Of a stretch of 64,000 nucleotides of DNA, positions 11,283-25,500 are shown in pieces. This stretch comes from Smallanthus sonchifolius (taxonomy: Eukaryota > Streptophyta > Magnoliopsida > Asterales > Asteraceae). Made by a program: the position numbers and the translations under genes. The notes under the pieces were generated by a model. The model had not been told where the DNA came from. It did no database searches and saw only the letters and a list, made by a program, of their open reading frames with translations. The DNA is taken from positions 10,913,272-10,977,271 of the forward strand of contig CM042038.1 of NCBI GenBank assembly GCA_023525975.1, written 5' to 3'. Every line of letters begins with the position of its first letter. Positions within the stretch are counted from its first letter, which is position 1.

Positions 11283-14200
11283 TTATGGTTTTGAACCGTC
11301 TATCGAGTCTTGAGCACTCTTTACAAGCACGTCATAATTTATAGAAGCCAGCTGGGACAAGTTCTGATCATTAAAAAAACCACTAGCTTGGTTAACGGGT
11401 CAAAATGAGTAAGCGATGTAAACGGGTCGGGTCATTTTGACCCGATTTTTTTTCAAACTATCAACTTTTTAATAAATAATTCGTTTGTCAAATATGATTA
11501 CAAATGTTATGCTAAATTACTAATATCCAACTTTTTTGAACAAAATGGTTTTAGAAGGCTTGATGCATTAAAAATGCATTTTGGACGCGTATTAAAAAAG
11601 AACTGTTACCTTAAATGAGAAATTACTGAATGAATAATTCCCATTGAGAGTTGAAGCACCGAATTCTGCTAGGTTACCACATTCGTCGCCCTGCTTAAAC
11701 AACAAAAGGATTAGAAATAAAATTAATCCACGTAGGCAAAAATAAAAAAGATAACGGGTCCAGCCCGTTCTAAACCTGTTTTCAAAGTTCAACCCATTAT
11801 CAATCATCAAACAACATTGTAAGCATATGGACCCGTTTAACCTGGTTCGACCTGTTTGACTCGCTTCATTTGTACCTAATTTTCTACATCCGACCCAATT
11901 GACCCGTTATTAATAAAATAAAATGAGAATGGACAAGTAAGATGTTGAGTAAGAGGGTATAAGACAGAAGGGATGAATGTACCTCTTCATCTAGCATATT
12001 GCCATATGAGCTATCGCCAAATGTGCTGCCTGTATCTGACATGTCATCAAAGTCACTACCTCCATCAACCTGTTCATCTTCTGGATTCCAAATATACCGA
12101 CTCATAAAATAACTCGTGTCAAGTGCTTCAGCAGATGGTATGAATGTGGCCTGCAGGAAAAAAAAACTTTTATTATAATAGTTTCTAAATGAAAACAATT
12201 TTATTATATCTTAGAAAAGCATAGGAACTGAATGAAAGACCAAATCACCTTCTGCCTTGCAAGTGTGTCCCAATGGATATTCCTAAAAAATGGGTGCGTC
12301 TTTACCTGTTTATAGGATATAACAGAGAAATTTATAACTTGTGTTGTGTATGTGTGTGTATATATATATATAGAGAGAGAGAGGGCCGTTCAATGCAAAA
12401 ACCAATTTTAAGTAGAGAAATGTGAGAACCTCATAAACACTTGTACCTATTGCTTTAACTGTGATGTTTTACGCAGCTATGTAACCTCATAACCACCTCT
12501 TTCTCTCCAACTATATGTTTGATTTTTAAAGCACCGTGTGCAAGTGCTTACGCGATTCTCTACTTAAAATTAGTTGTGTAATGAACACACTATATACATG
12601 GAGAAACTTTTACCTCTGCAGACCCTGCTGCACCAAGACGTTGAACTGGATTTTCAGTCAACAACCTGGGATAAAGCAAAAGGTTAATATTAAAATATCA
12701 TGCAACTTTTAAGCTAGTTCCATAAAATAAAATAAAAGTAAGAGCTTAGTATTATGCCAAATTTATAATCATCAAGCTAACTTGTTAATCAGATCATATG
12801 CTTCATAGCTCATCTCCTCAGGAACCTTGGGCCATGGTATGTCTCTATTCATAATGTTGGCAAAAACTTGCTGCACCAAAACAAGATGATTTTCACAAGA
12901 TATTTATGAACTAAAAAGTAACTTTTACATTATTAAATAATGCGTTTTTTATTTTTAGTGAGGGTACCTGTGGAGATTCTGCATTAAATGGTGGGATTCC
13001 TACAAGTAGCTCAAAAAGAATAACACCAACAGACCACCAATCAGCTGTTGCACCTACAAGAAGGAGAGCATTGTATGATGAGTATGAAGAGAAAGACCAT
13101 AAATAAAGGGTATTATTACAAATTGTGCAGTTTCAACCATGTCCCACGCCGAGAAGTATCTCGGGAGCCAAGTAGTCAGGAGTACCAACAACTGATTGTT
13201 TTTGACCATTTTCAGTTGTAACTTCATTCTCCCCATAAATAGGAGCCCTGCTACCTAATGTCCCAGATAAATCCTCTGTGCTGTTTATAAGACCCACCTT
13301 AGATAGCCCAAAATCTGACAACTGTAACCATCAACTAAAAGTATTACAACTAATAATATTTAGTAATAAATAATAAATGTTGAAGTTGTATTTAATATAT
13401 TGGTTATTATGAAATAATAATATTACAACATTCTTAAAAGTAAAACGAAGATTAAAAACTGTTGACCTTGATGTGGCCATCTGGACCAATTAACAAGTTG
13501 TCTGGCTTCATGTCTCTATGAATAATATTCAAAGAATGTAAATACTCCAATGCAAGAACCTACAAAAAATCAATCAAAATTCAAGTTTACATCAAAACAT
13601 TATTTCTAAAAGTAAGAGAAAAAAAAACACTTACGACTTCAGCAATATAGACACGTGCCATACTTTCTTCTAAGCATCCTAGAGTCCTCAATAAAGAGAA
13701 AAGATCTCCTCCATTTAAAAACTCCATAACTAGATATAAATTTTCTTTGCATGTGAATGAGTAGAAAAATCTGACCTGTTCATGTCACAAAAACATTTTC
13801 ATGAATTTGCACTACAAAAAAGTCAACTCTGTTTTGAATGAATTCTTTCTATGTGCTTCTAATCTCACCACAAAAGGATTGCGAACTGATATCAATATAT
13901 CACGCTCGGCTAAAATGCTTTCAACTGAATTTTTACGAATCATATCAGCCTTCTTCAAAACCTGCAATATTTTATCCAAATTAAGCTCTATTAGCTCTAA
14001 AACTCACACATAATTTTCTGCAATCATAATTTGTCTTTTATCACACTAATTATTTAAATTCTTCCAGATTAATTACTTCAGGGTGTATGAAGCTCTCACC
14101 TTTATGGCAAATACATCACCTGTTGCCCTTTTCTTGGCTAGAAAAACTCGTCCAAACGCACCTCTGCTGATTGGTTTTATTATTTCAAAGTCTTCAATAG

Positions 14201-17200
14201 ATGTCCTATCTTTAGAAAATGTATTCACAGGGCTGGCCCGCAGACTGCGGGCTGTTTCATCTTCTACTGAACTATCTTCATTGGCCATGTTACTTGATGA
14301 TTCTATCTTATCATCATCTATCTGCCCACAAAGAAGCACATATTTCTCCCTGTATTTTGTGAAGGAAAAGTTTTCAGTTTAGAGATGAGATGATATCAAC
14401 AAGTAAAACAACCAACTTCATGCCAGTTATCGACTGCAGATTGCAGAAGAGTGATCATCAATTCCATATTTTGTGATGCAGTTTTGACTTTGGAGTTTTA
14501 TACATAAATTTCAAAATGATAATAATTTATACACTTTCAGTGAATAAAAGATGGAGCAGATTACATAAAAACGTAACGAACTTTGGTCTGATCCTTGATT
14601 TGGGTATGCACTCACATAAAAGATCAAACTTTTGAAAAGTTTTCATTCAAGGTAATCTTCTAAGTTAGCTTGTCTCCAATCGCCACTCTTGGAAAAAAAG
14701 GGAACATGTTATTGACATGTCAGCCGAAACATCATCCTTTTGGCGTTCAAGGTTTTTTCAGCCATAAAAAACTTGATACAGACTTTTTGAAAATGACGTT
14801 CAAGATTACCTCACATCAAAAATTTTAGAAGTTCAAGGTTTTTTCTACAGACTTTTTGAAAGTTTCAGCCACTTTGTGAGTGAAAATAAAGTTGGTTACC
14901 CAAAGCAGAAATAGGACCAATGTTAGTTACTTTTTTATGCAATTTGCCTTTAATACTATTATAGACTATCTAAAACTTATTAATAAGTTCTAAGGTCAAC
15001 TGATTTCTTATTGGTTTTAAATTTTAGGATCTGTAAATTTGACCTCTGCAAATCATAGTGCATCTCTAATTGGGAACAGACATGCTATTTGCATCAATTT
15101 AACAAGATATGATTAAATTACTCACTGTAATAGTTTCTCTATACGTCTACCAAATGTTTCGACGACAAGGGCATCCACCTTTCTGTCTTGGATAGCATAC
15201 TTGAGGTCTGTTAAATGATCAAGCATGATCTCCAGTGCACTGTACTCATTAGTGTTAATACTGGCCACAGATCTAGCAATTTCCAGTAGCTTATGTATCT
15301 GCCATTTGATAGATGTTTTCAGTATCTTGAAACCATTTATTGCAATAATGCCAATTTAACATCAATATGGAAATTGGTGTATGGATATTACAAAATAGAT
15401 GGAGATTGATAACGACCTGCTGCCAGTTTTCATGCTCTCCTGTGGTCTTTCTTTCACTCAAAAACACTTCAATCTGATTGGTTCTTGGTGTTAGTAAAGG
15501 TGATCTAGGTGTCAAGCTTCCACCAGATGAAGCTTTGTGACATGTAACAGGTGTTAGGGCCCCACGTGTTTCATTAGACATATCAGGCAGACTGTGCAGG
15601 TTTTCCATCGCGTAAACACTGTCCGCTTCATGAACACATTCTAGTATGTCTTCAGAGCATTGACAAGTCAAATGTTGTTTTCTAGGTGATGATCCATCGG
15701 AATCATCTGGTGTACTGGAAGAAGATATTCTCCCAATCTCTGGATTTCCAACAGCAACATCTGCACTCTTGGGTGTATATGCATCAATAATCCTTTCAAG
15801 AGTCTCTGCAACTCTATATAGTCTTTCGTTGACAGTTAGACCTTTTAAATCACATCTGTCAGCAATAGCACATATTCTAGAATGTTCTTCCACGTGTACA
15901 GTGGGTATTTCAACTTCACATATACGGCAAATCAATGAACTCTCATAAGCTGCATGATTTTGAGCTACTGAAACCTCGGATGTAACCCTTCTTAGATTTG
16001 ATGGTATCTCCAAGTCCTCGGGAGGGCAAACTGGTATTCCAATAGTTAAGAAATGATCATCTTTAGGGTCAAATTGGTCAGAAACATCTTTGGTTGGGGT
16101 GTCCACGTCATCATGGCCTTTGAGTTTCTTCTGTAATGAAGATGAAAACTTCTTCCAAGATGAGGTTCTGACACTACATGTTGATGAAGCAACACTTTTA
16201 GCAGTACTAACATCCACATTGTCAGTTCCATCATCTAAATTCAATTTTTCTTCATTTTGGTCAATTTGTGTTTCGTTGACTTCATTTTCTCCTAATGAAC
16301 TACTGGTGTTTTGGTATGTAGATTCTATAAGTTTTTGATAAACACCAAGATCACTGAGCTGGTGAAGACCTGTATTATGGTGACCTTCTTCATAACCACA
16401 TTCCTTGTGGAACTGCACAAGTCGAGTGCATCGAGTAAGGATAAACAAAAGACGGGTATGAACTTGTTTAAGAATACCCGCTGGTAAATCTTGACGGCGG
16501 TCATCTAAAATCTGAACAATGTTTTCACACTTCAACCAAAATTCATTGGGTGCCATTTTTGCACACTTTCTTGCAATAATTAACAAATCCTCCAAATTTT
16601 CTTGCCAATCTGGGTGAGATACAGATGTTTCATCAAGTATACCCACCAAATCTCCAGCAAACATAGCCAGATCAGCATTGACTTCTTCCTTCAATTTATC
16701 AAACTTCCCCCTAAGCATTACTAGAATCTCCTGAGCTTGATACATAATGCAGTGGCATAGAACAAACATGTTAAGGGTGAACCAAATATATGAAACTTAG
16801 AATAACATGAACTATGTGAACCAATGAGATACCTCCACACGCCCAAATCCACGAGATTTTGAAAAAGACAGAGGCCTTGCTCCTTTGGAATTGAGTTCCT
16901 GAGAGAAACTCTTGAGATCCGAAGCTCTTTTTTTAAGACCACTTGTGGCCCGCAGTATGGCCTGAAACCTTGGAGATTGCATTTCCTTAGAAATAGCTGC
17001 ATTACCCTGCAACCAAATAACAATATAACAAATCCGAGCCACACATTGCTTCAATTTAGTACAAAGCTATTGAATTAGGAAATATTAGCTCAAGCTATTA
17101 CTCTATCTAGTAACATGTAGATTACCTCCAGTCCACCAATCGGTGGTGGAAGAACTCGTAAGGATTTAGATTGACTCCATGACACCTTCTTGCCTACAAA

Positions 17201-18064
17201 ATACCAAAGATAAGCACATCAAACATCAATAGTTATTTGTTAGCTGACACTCAAATATACTAGATTGTTGTCCTCTTCATACAGAAATTGATATCAGTTT
17301 AAGATAATAGCTGCTGCGGGGCCTAGGGTTCAAATCTGATGAGGAGCTGATCCAAGAGTTGGCTGACTCTTATCCGGACCAGTTAGACAAGGGAAAACAT
17401 GGCAGAAGGGCCCCAAAACTTCAAACGGGCATAACTTGGCCTACAGGTAGAGTTAGGGAGCCCATAACCAGTAGACGGAAAGGTCTCGACGAGCTAGATC
17501 ATGTGGAAAACTTTGACCCGAATTCCACCAAATCAATAAGCTTCGCCATGAATACGCGCATAGAAACATGATATGATTCTTTTTCTTAATTCAAAATAAA
17601 TAAGCACATATGTTAAGTGGGAGCTATGGATCGTAACCTGGATCTGTACACCTGGGCAATATTTTTGTGTGCACTTCTCCACGGGGAGGGGTTACAGTCT
17701 TATCTTTATTATTAGCCCCCAAATTTGAGGGAGAAATAGCCGTAGAAGCAACCCTAAGAGGAGACGGAACAGAGCAAGTGCGAATGTGATTAAGGCCAAG
17801 GGCAGAAGCATGGAGTAAGTAATCTTCCTCCATCAGCCGATCATAATTCACATCTTCTTTGTTATCGTCGTCACTGCAGACGCCGTCGCTGCTTTCCCCC
17901 ATTTCAGCCATACTCTGGCTCTGGCGAATTGGAATCGGAGGGATTTTCCTCAATTTGACGATTGAATGGGAGGTCTGGCAATTTTGATGAAGGTTTCTGT
18001 AGACATGATCCATGGAATCGTATGAGGTTTGTTCGGGTTCGGACGAAGGAGGTGGAATTGACAT
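11283..18064 (-). CDS. IRE: IRE-type AGC serine/threonine kinase (INCOMPLETE ROOT HAIR ELONGATION family)
   Basis: Exons on the minus strand, 5' to 3': 18064-17638, 17193-17126, 17006-16833, 16730-15417, 15298-15126, 14349-14100, 13961-13869, 13775-13635, 13559-13467, 13321-13138, 13053-12968, 12870-12782, 12665-12614, 12305-12249, 12150-11983, 11690-11610, 11363-11283. They total 3531 bp (1176 aa) with GT/AG junctions. Residues 120-223 hold the family motifs KKVSWSQSKSLRV and SPRFQAILRATSG. A zinc-finger-like CRICEVEIP...H...C lies near 490. The kinase domain runs from about 770 to 1065 with Lys802, HRD (Asp896), DFG (Asp914) and GTPDYLAPE, so it looks catalytically complete. The long DFG-APE insert and the tail NLSQLASINYD are typical of the IRE/IREH1 group. 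Arabidopsis IRE promotes root-hair tip growth. The length fits IRE better than the other paralogues, but the exact paralogue is not certain. The peptidase gene is divergent, 1.5 kb away. Confidence 0.88.
12383..12590. mobile_element. MITE in an intron of the kinase gene
   Basis: The ends GGCCGTTCAATGC...AATTTTAAGTAGAGAA and, inverted, GTGTTCATTACAC...AATTTTAAGTAGAGAA are about 37-bp imperfect inverted repeats enclosing about 208 bp. The element lies between the 52-bp and 57-bp exons, next to a TA/GA microsatellite. It does not touch a splice site. Confidence 0.6.
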
Positions 18065-18498
18065 TAGTAGAGATGATGTTCGTCACATTTTCAGAGTGTG
18101 ATGTTCAGTGAGGATGGATCGGAGATGATGATGATTTCTAGGTTTTTGAGAGTAGCGTTTTGGATCAAAAGGTTGTTGAATTTGGGGAAATTTTGACGAA
18201 ACAGAGGACAGGGAGGAACGTATAGAGATATTCGCGGGAAACGGAGAATGGAGACGCATAAATGAGAATCGGACCATCAGAATCTTGTGCGGGTTTTGCC
18301 TTTAACTTCACGACATGCTAACTATGACCCATCCCCACTATAAACGAATCGTGCCGTTCATGAGTCCAAGCTTAAGTAATATCACAAGTTTAAACAATCA
18401 TATTATTTATTTAAATACGATAATAAATATTATATATATGTAATTATGAGAAAAACAAATAATATATATGGGAATAGTTCAAATGATAATCAGTTTTT

Positions 18499-18717
18499 TA
18501 TATGATAACCACTTTCAAACAATTATATAATTTAAAATTATTTTTTTTAATTGTTAAATACTCTTTGAACATATATGTTGAAAATAAATACGAAAATGAG
18601 AAGTCTTATATATATGTATCACATAATGTTATATGCATGTGACACATATATGTTACACTAACAGAATGATAATTGTTACATATACATAGCACTATGTTTG
18701 AGAGTGGTTATCATATA
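18499..18717. mobile_element. MITE with 22-bp terminal inverted repeats
   Basis: TATATGATAACCACTTTCAA at 18499 is repeated inverted at 18696-18717 with one mismatch. The interior is AT-rich and non-coding. It lies in the shared promoter region of the two divergent genes. Confidence 0.6.
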
Positions 18718-19178
18718 AATACGAGCTGAGCTTGAGCTTTAAATATAGAACTTAACGAGCTGAGCTTGAGCTCTTTTGAGCTAGACGGGCTTAACTCGAC
18801 TCTTTTACACACATAGAAAGATTATTGTGCTTCGAAGTTGGTGTGGTACTCGTCGTCACAACTAAGGAGTAAACGAGCTTTAAAAAAGAATGTAAATTAA
18901 TACAAAACTCAATAGGTGTGATTATTAACGTAAAAATACAACAAAATGATCCTACGATTAATTTTATAATTCAAGTAACCATTTCAACTTTTATTGCTTG
19001 AAATTTTATATTTGTGTTTACTTGAGACAGAGAAGTGGGTATAAGCATTCACGGTAGCTTTCTTATCCTCATTTCTATAATTACACTAAAATTACTTTTT
19101 TTCTTTTTTTTTAGTTAAATAATATTTTTTTATACATTTATCATTACCTCTTCTGTCTCTTCCACTCACACTAGTGGC

Positions 19179-19345
19179 GGAGTTTGAAAATTTTTGCAGG
19201 GGGCCGGGAATTTTTTTTCATACAGGGGGGCCGGGAATGCATATAAATTAACACTACTTAGCGAAAAATCGACCGAATACATATATATTAACACTTCTGA
19301 GTGAAAAATCGGGGGGCCTTCGGGCCCTTTATATCCTCCGCCCCT
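19179..19345 (+). repeat. Dispersed GC-rich repeat, copy 2 of 3
   Basis: It contains ATAAATTAACACTACTTAGC and a second TTAACACTTCTGAGTG run with GGGGGCCGGGAA tracts. It is the same family as 2322-2555 (inverted) and 32645-32790. Confidence 0.55.
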
Positions 19346-19577
19346 ACTCACAACCACTTTAAAAAATTTATATAGGTGAAAAATGTTTTTCCAAAATACA
19401 TACAGAAAATTAACCACTTTAAACTATCCCTTAAAATAGAGGACCTCACGACCCATTGTGAATGCTCTAAACTTAATTTGTGAGGGACGGTTTCTGTAAT
19501 TCACTGTTAGTTAACTTCTCGTATATTCGGGCCCGTTTGTGCTCAACCTTTCCCAGCCGCGCTACCGGAGAACCACC

Positions 19578-22500
19578 ATGGCTGCGCTAATCCGCAGAGC
19601 CCCTTCAATTCTCCGCTCCAACTCTAAGAACCGTTACTTCGTTTCACCTGCGGTTCATCGCTTGGAGGAGACCGGTTTATACGGTTGCCATCATTTGAAA
19701 ACCCCCAAGGGATTTCAGCGTATAGTAGATGACGCCATTGAAAGGTAAAATTAATTCAAATCGATATATTGTAAACAATACTAATTTTGTGTTTCTTAAC
19801 AGGTCTAATGAACTTGTTGGCTACATATCTCGAATGCCGTCTTCTTCTGAAATTATTAACGCAATGGATGAAATATCAAACACTGTAAGGATTTAGGGAT
19901 ATCAAATTGGTATTAGTGTTTCAATTTTCACAAATATCCATATCAAATTTGACAATTGGTCTGTTTATTTGCTTCTTGTGGACTGGTGTGTGTTTGTGTG
20001 TGTGTAATGTTTGAATGCTTCAGGTATGCCAAGTTGTGGACTCTGCAGAACTATGTAGGCATACACATCCAGACAGGTTTTTTTTTACATTAATGAGACT
20101 ACATACATGTTGGTATCGGTTTTTTTATGTTGTTTCATGATAGTAATTAAGTTAGAATACAGGGAATTTGTTGGTGAGGCATCGAAGGCGTCAATGAGGA
20201 TTAATGAATATCTACATGTGAGGTGACAAGTTACATAATTGGTTTGGTTCTGCTTGAGTTTTGATACACCAGTAAGGTTAATGGACCACTTTAGCTATTA
20301 CTTTGGTTTTAAAAAGCCAGAAGCGCACCGAGGCACATCGGTGCGCACCACTTTTCATATGCGAGGCGAAAGGTGCTTATATAAACTTTTTATATATTTC
20401 TCAATCGGTTTTTAGCATCCCCTACCCAAAATTTAGCTATAGATAAGCTTTATGTATGATTAAATATATAAATTACCTACATGTACAACCTAAAAAGCCT
20501 ACTGTACAACATCCTGATGCTCAAAAAGTCGCCATGTACATGAGGTGCGCACCTCACCTCTGTCTTAAGCCGTTTTTTGGTGCGCCTTTTGTACAGAAGT
20601 CTCCTTACCTACACCAAAAGCAATGGGACATGTTCCTAGGCGTGCTTTTTGAAACCAAGGCTATTAATACTTTGAATATATAATGCTAGAATATGATATT
20701 ATACATGAATAATAACTTTGTAGTTCTGTTTTAGAAACATTTTAAGATTACTCAATGCAATTTCTTGATTTCATTGGCCACTTGCAATGATTATTGTGGT
20801 GTTCATGATCAATGTGATGCAGTATCTCAATACGAATCTTACTCTATATGATGCGGTGCTGAAAGCTGAAAAAGATCAAACTTTGACAAGTGAAGAAGCT
20901 AAAAGAGTTTCTCGTGATCTCTGCATTGATTTTGAGAAGGGTGGAATTCATCTATGTGCAGGTTTTTTTTTATTCACTCTGTTGGATAAGTACTATGTTT
21001 AGTAAGTACATTTACTAACTACATATTTTTATATGACTTAACAGAAAAGAAAGACCGAGTGAATCAGCTAAATGTTGAAATTGCTAAATGCTGTGCACAG
21101 TAAGTAATTGTAATCTATATTGCTTCATATTCTGAGATTGCGTTAATGTTTCATTGCACTGTTTCAAGTGTCTGTATTCAACAAATATAAATCATAGTTT
21201 GTATTGATTAACCTTTTTTTATCAGGTACAATGAAAATATAGCTAAGGAGCCAGGTTACGTGGATGTATATCCAACATCACTTATTCCAAAGAACTTGCA
21301 TAATCTTGTTAAGCCTGTTAATCGGTTAACTTCACGGGGTTTAGGAGTCAACATTAGAGAAAAAGGGTTCAGAATAGTAACAGAACCAAGCACCGTGTCT
21401 GCTGTTTTGCAATGGACATCTGATGATGAGGTTCAATACGAGTACTTTGAACAGAAATGTTCTGGCTTTAATGGTTTTGGAGTTGAACATGCTTTGCTTT
21501 ACATGAACTGTGAAATTTACATGATGCCAAATTTGGAACAAGTAGATTGAACCACACAAATTAACAAGTTTGGAATATTGTTGCTATTGACTTAAGTTGA
21601 ATATATTTATCTGGAAAAACTGAAGATTGATATAAAAAAGAGAACTCAAGCTGAGTTCAACACTTTTGGCTTTACTGCTTCATAATGTGTTGTGTTAACT
21701 TCAATACTTGAGATCAGATAGACCAATTTTTAGTTATTGATTTAACTTTAGAAGCTATTGATTTGACCTATTACTGGATACAAGCTATTTTTCATCCAAA
21801 AAATGAAAGACAACTCTATGCTTTACGAGAATATGCGATTTTGAGCCAAAAACTTCAATCTGGATGTTATTCTGGCATTTGGATTTTCACCATGTATAAA
21901 CACTTTCTCAATATAAAGTGTAGTGCTGCTTTCACATTAGAAATAATAATGCCTTTTTTGCATCAAAAAGCCATCGTAGAGTTAAGCATTTCTAGCAAAT
22001 TGCAAAATTTCCTGTCAATGATTCATGGTTGACTGCCCTTTTGCTTAAGTTGACATTTTATTCTCATCTATATATTCCTTTCTCATCCAGGTTAGGAAAA
22101 TGACATATATTAAAAGCAATTCCGTTCCACGTGCAAATCTTGATGTTCTTGACAAGCTAATCGCTGCACGTCATGAAATTTCTCAGGTTTGTGCTTCTTA
22201 CTTGTGTATTTTGAGAGTTCTTCTAGACACTTTATTCAATATCATGTCATAATATTAGATGCCTCGTAAAAATGTTTTTACCTTCGAGTATATCCCGAAA
22301 AAAAATATTTTTCTCAAGCATCCCACCAGAAATATAAAGCAGAATATAATGTAATTGTGTCATTTTATGTTGTTCAGATATTCTACATCTTTTTAGTGAA
22401 CTTAACCGGTTAGTACAAACAATATTTTTAGCCAATCATCCCTTTTATGCTGTGCATCATAGACATGTGTCCCAAATGTTCATTGACTTTGTTCAACAAG

Positions 22501-25500
22501 CGAATGTGTGCTTAATGTGATGAAATTACCATTTGCATCTGATTTATTCTTTTGCAGATAATGGGTTATAAATCATATGTTGAGTATGCTCTGCAGTCAA
22601 ATATGGCTTCATCACCAGATGTTGTATCGTCTTTTTTAGTTGAGCTGAGTAAAGCTGTACAGCCCAAGGCAGTTGAGGTACTATTCCCAAAAGGTTTTTC
22701 TAGCAGTGGGTTCCAGTTAGAGGCGACAACTTTGAGCCATTAACTGAATGGGTCGATTTGGGTTAATACTTTTTTTCGCTAACGTGTCAAATGGGCACAC
22801 TTACTGAAAATGAAAACGGGTCATGTTTTACAGTCACCCAAACTGTATTCAAAATGTATAGAACCGCATAATTGTTTTACTAAAACGAATTAGATTATTA
22901 TGTAATAGTCTAGTTATTGTAAATTGTAACGATGTTTAGCACATTAATTATTACTGTAGTTCACTTAAAAAAACCCAAAAAGTCTTTGCAGGTTGCATTT
23001 TAACAGTATTAAAACTATACCCGTTTTGGCCTGTTACCGTACCAACCCATTTTGCCACCTGTAGTTCCAGCACTCCATTTCTGTCTTTAATTCCATATTT
23101 CCATACTTATATTGCTTTAATATGTTAGGAGTTTGAGTCAATGCGTGATTTCAAAAGGAGAAAAAATAGCCAACAAGATCTAGAGTTAGAGCCATGGGAC
23201 GAAGCGTACTTTGCAAGGTCAATGAAATCATCTGCTTACAGTTTGGACTTCTCAGTATGTTATCTTGTGCTTTTTTTCCTAACCATTTTAATACTTTAAT
23301 AATGTCTTTTTATTATCACCCCCTTCAGAATTTAGTTATCAATTTTAATGATATCCTTTCTCAGGTTGTCGCTTCATATTTTTCTTTATCACAATGTATT
23401 GAGGGTTTTAAAGTACTGGTTGAATCCTTGTTCGGCATGAAATTTATTAATATTCCTCTTGCGCCTGGTGAATCATGGCACCCGGATGTGCTGAAGATGG
23501 CCTTACATCAACCCAATGAGGTGCACATTTTTATGAAGATTCTTTACTAGGACACTTAATAATTTGAATGCTTATGTTCTATTCTACATTGTATCACATA
23601 GAGGTGGCAAAATGGGCTGGTCAGGAAGGTTGGATGACAGTTCGAAATCCGTAGTTTAAATACGGGTCAAAACAGGCCAGGTTGACCCTTAAATCCTTTT
23701 TACGTCCCTTCAAAAAGTTAATAATAATCAAGTAATCAACATATTAAATATGATTTGTTACAATGACTATCTAAAATTTTGAATAAAGCAGTCTTGTATG
23801 TAATAAAAATACACTTTGGTTGACTTTTGACCCCTTCCGTTTTTAAGTAAATTTTCTGATTTGACATAAACATAGCCCAAATCGACCCATTTGTAAGTAT
23901 ATGGGTCGACATTGCCGCTTCAAGCATCACATAATATTTCTCTTACATTTTGCACCTAATATTGGTCCTACACCTGTGGCTTGTATAATAATTGAACGTA
24001 ACATTTTTGAAACACAAATAAGTTACTTTACCCAGTTTGCAAGTATATACAGTGGTCTTAATTTGTTCTTTTTTCTCTCCTTTTAATAAATTGGTGTTGC
24101 ATTTTCAGGGGGATTTGGGGTATATATACCTTGATCTAAACTCTAGACTTGGAAAATATCCTGGTTGTGCTCATTTTGCCATTAGAGGAGGGCGCCGAGT
24201 TTCCGAAACAGAATATCAACTGCCGGTATGTTATTTTATGTTTTGTTCTTTATTTTTTCTATTCTCTCGGTCTCTCCTTCACCTTCATTACGTCCAATGA
24301 TGATGAAAGGGTAAAAACTAGAGAGCTATCCAAATCTATATCTTTAAGTAACACTAAAGGAGAGCTAAGAGTGTGTTTTTCCATTGCATCTCTGTTATTG
24401 CTCCAAGGAAATTTTCTTGGTAGTTTCCAGAGGTGACAAAGCTAGTGGGGTTGGAATGGTTTGGTAATGGGTCAAAATTGTTGGTACATGTCAAACGAGA
24501 CAGGTTGACCCTCACTTTTCTTCTTCTCTTTTGTTGAATTTCATTAATTATGTATAAATTATGAGCATCAAAACTATATTATCACAATAATCTATTTTTT
24601 TTTTAAATATAGATATTTTGGAAGGTTTACATATATTTGGATGAAACTTTGACTCATTTGACATGTTTGCATTTTAGCTAAATTTACCCATTTGATCTGT
24701 TTGATCAATTTACCCATAGATGGGTCGAATTTGACACCTCTAGTTTCCTTTGTAACTGTCGAAAGTGCCCATGTTGAGAAAACAAGTTACCAAATGTTTT
24801 CTTCATTATTGTGCAGGTCATAGCCCTTGTTTGCAATTTTTCTAAGTCACAAAATTCAGCAGTTGTGAGGCTTAATCACTCTGATGTAGATACACTTTTC
24901 CATGAATTTGGGCATGCTCTTCATTCCTTGCTTTCAAGAACAGTATGCACACTTTGATCCTTCTAACTTAATTAAAAGTATTGCTCTTTGGGTATCCTAT
25001 TGTAATTCTCATCTACAAATTTGCAGGATTATCAACATTTTTCAGGCACTCGAGTGGCTTTTGACATGGCTGAAACTCCTTCAAACCTTTTTGAGTGAGT
25101 ACTAAGTACACTGCTTCAAGTAACTACTCACGATGACCCTGAATTTGTGGAAGTCCATTCATACATGCTTCAATTGATTTTGGTAGTCCAACCATGCATT
25201 TTTAGTAGGAGTGAGCCCACCCGTTTGTTGATTTTTATGAAATCCGTAACCCGTACCCTTCATTGCTTAAACGGGTAATCACGGGTCGGGTACGATTTCT
25301 CTTACGGGTAATGTGCAAATTACCAAGAAAGATAACTTAAAATACCAAATTTGTCAATCGTAGGGTGAATTATTTTTCCTCTTAAAGAATAAGATTGGTG
25401 TTTTTGATATCTGAAGTTGTAATAATCAGATAAGCAAGTGTATGATTTTGAGAAGTTCTGATTACCACAATAGACATTCATGTAAAGAAAAGAAGACAAG

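Larger units (their letters stand above)
18065..19577. promoter_or_regulatory. Divergent intergenic region between IRE and the peptidase gene
   Basis: This stretch of about 1.5 kb must hold both promoters and both 5' UTRs. It is occupied in the middle by a MITE (18499-18717), a stretch of GAGCTTGAGCTC-type motifs (about 18720-18800) and a dispersed GC-rich repeat (19179-19345). Close to the peptidase start, TTCGGGCCCG at about 19526-19535 contains GGGCCC, a TCP/site-II-like motif often found upstream of mitochondrial protein genes. That last link is inference. Confidence 0.45.

Noticed and set aside
17281..17600. GGGTTCAAATCTG word and open stretch in intron 1 of the kinase gene
   Set aside because: Looks like a B box, but no A box or foldable tRNA was found. 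The kinase frame splices cleanly over it.
19539..19577. Upstream extension of the peptidase frame
   Set aside because: It begins with GTG and lacks an ATG. The ATG at 19578 has a strong context and starts a good presequence.
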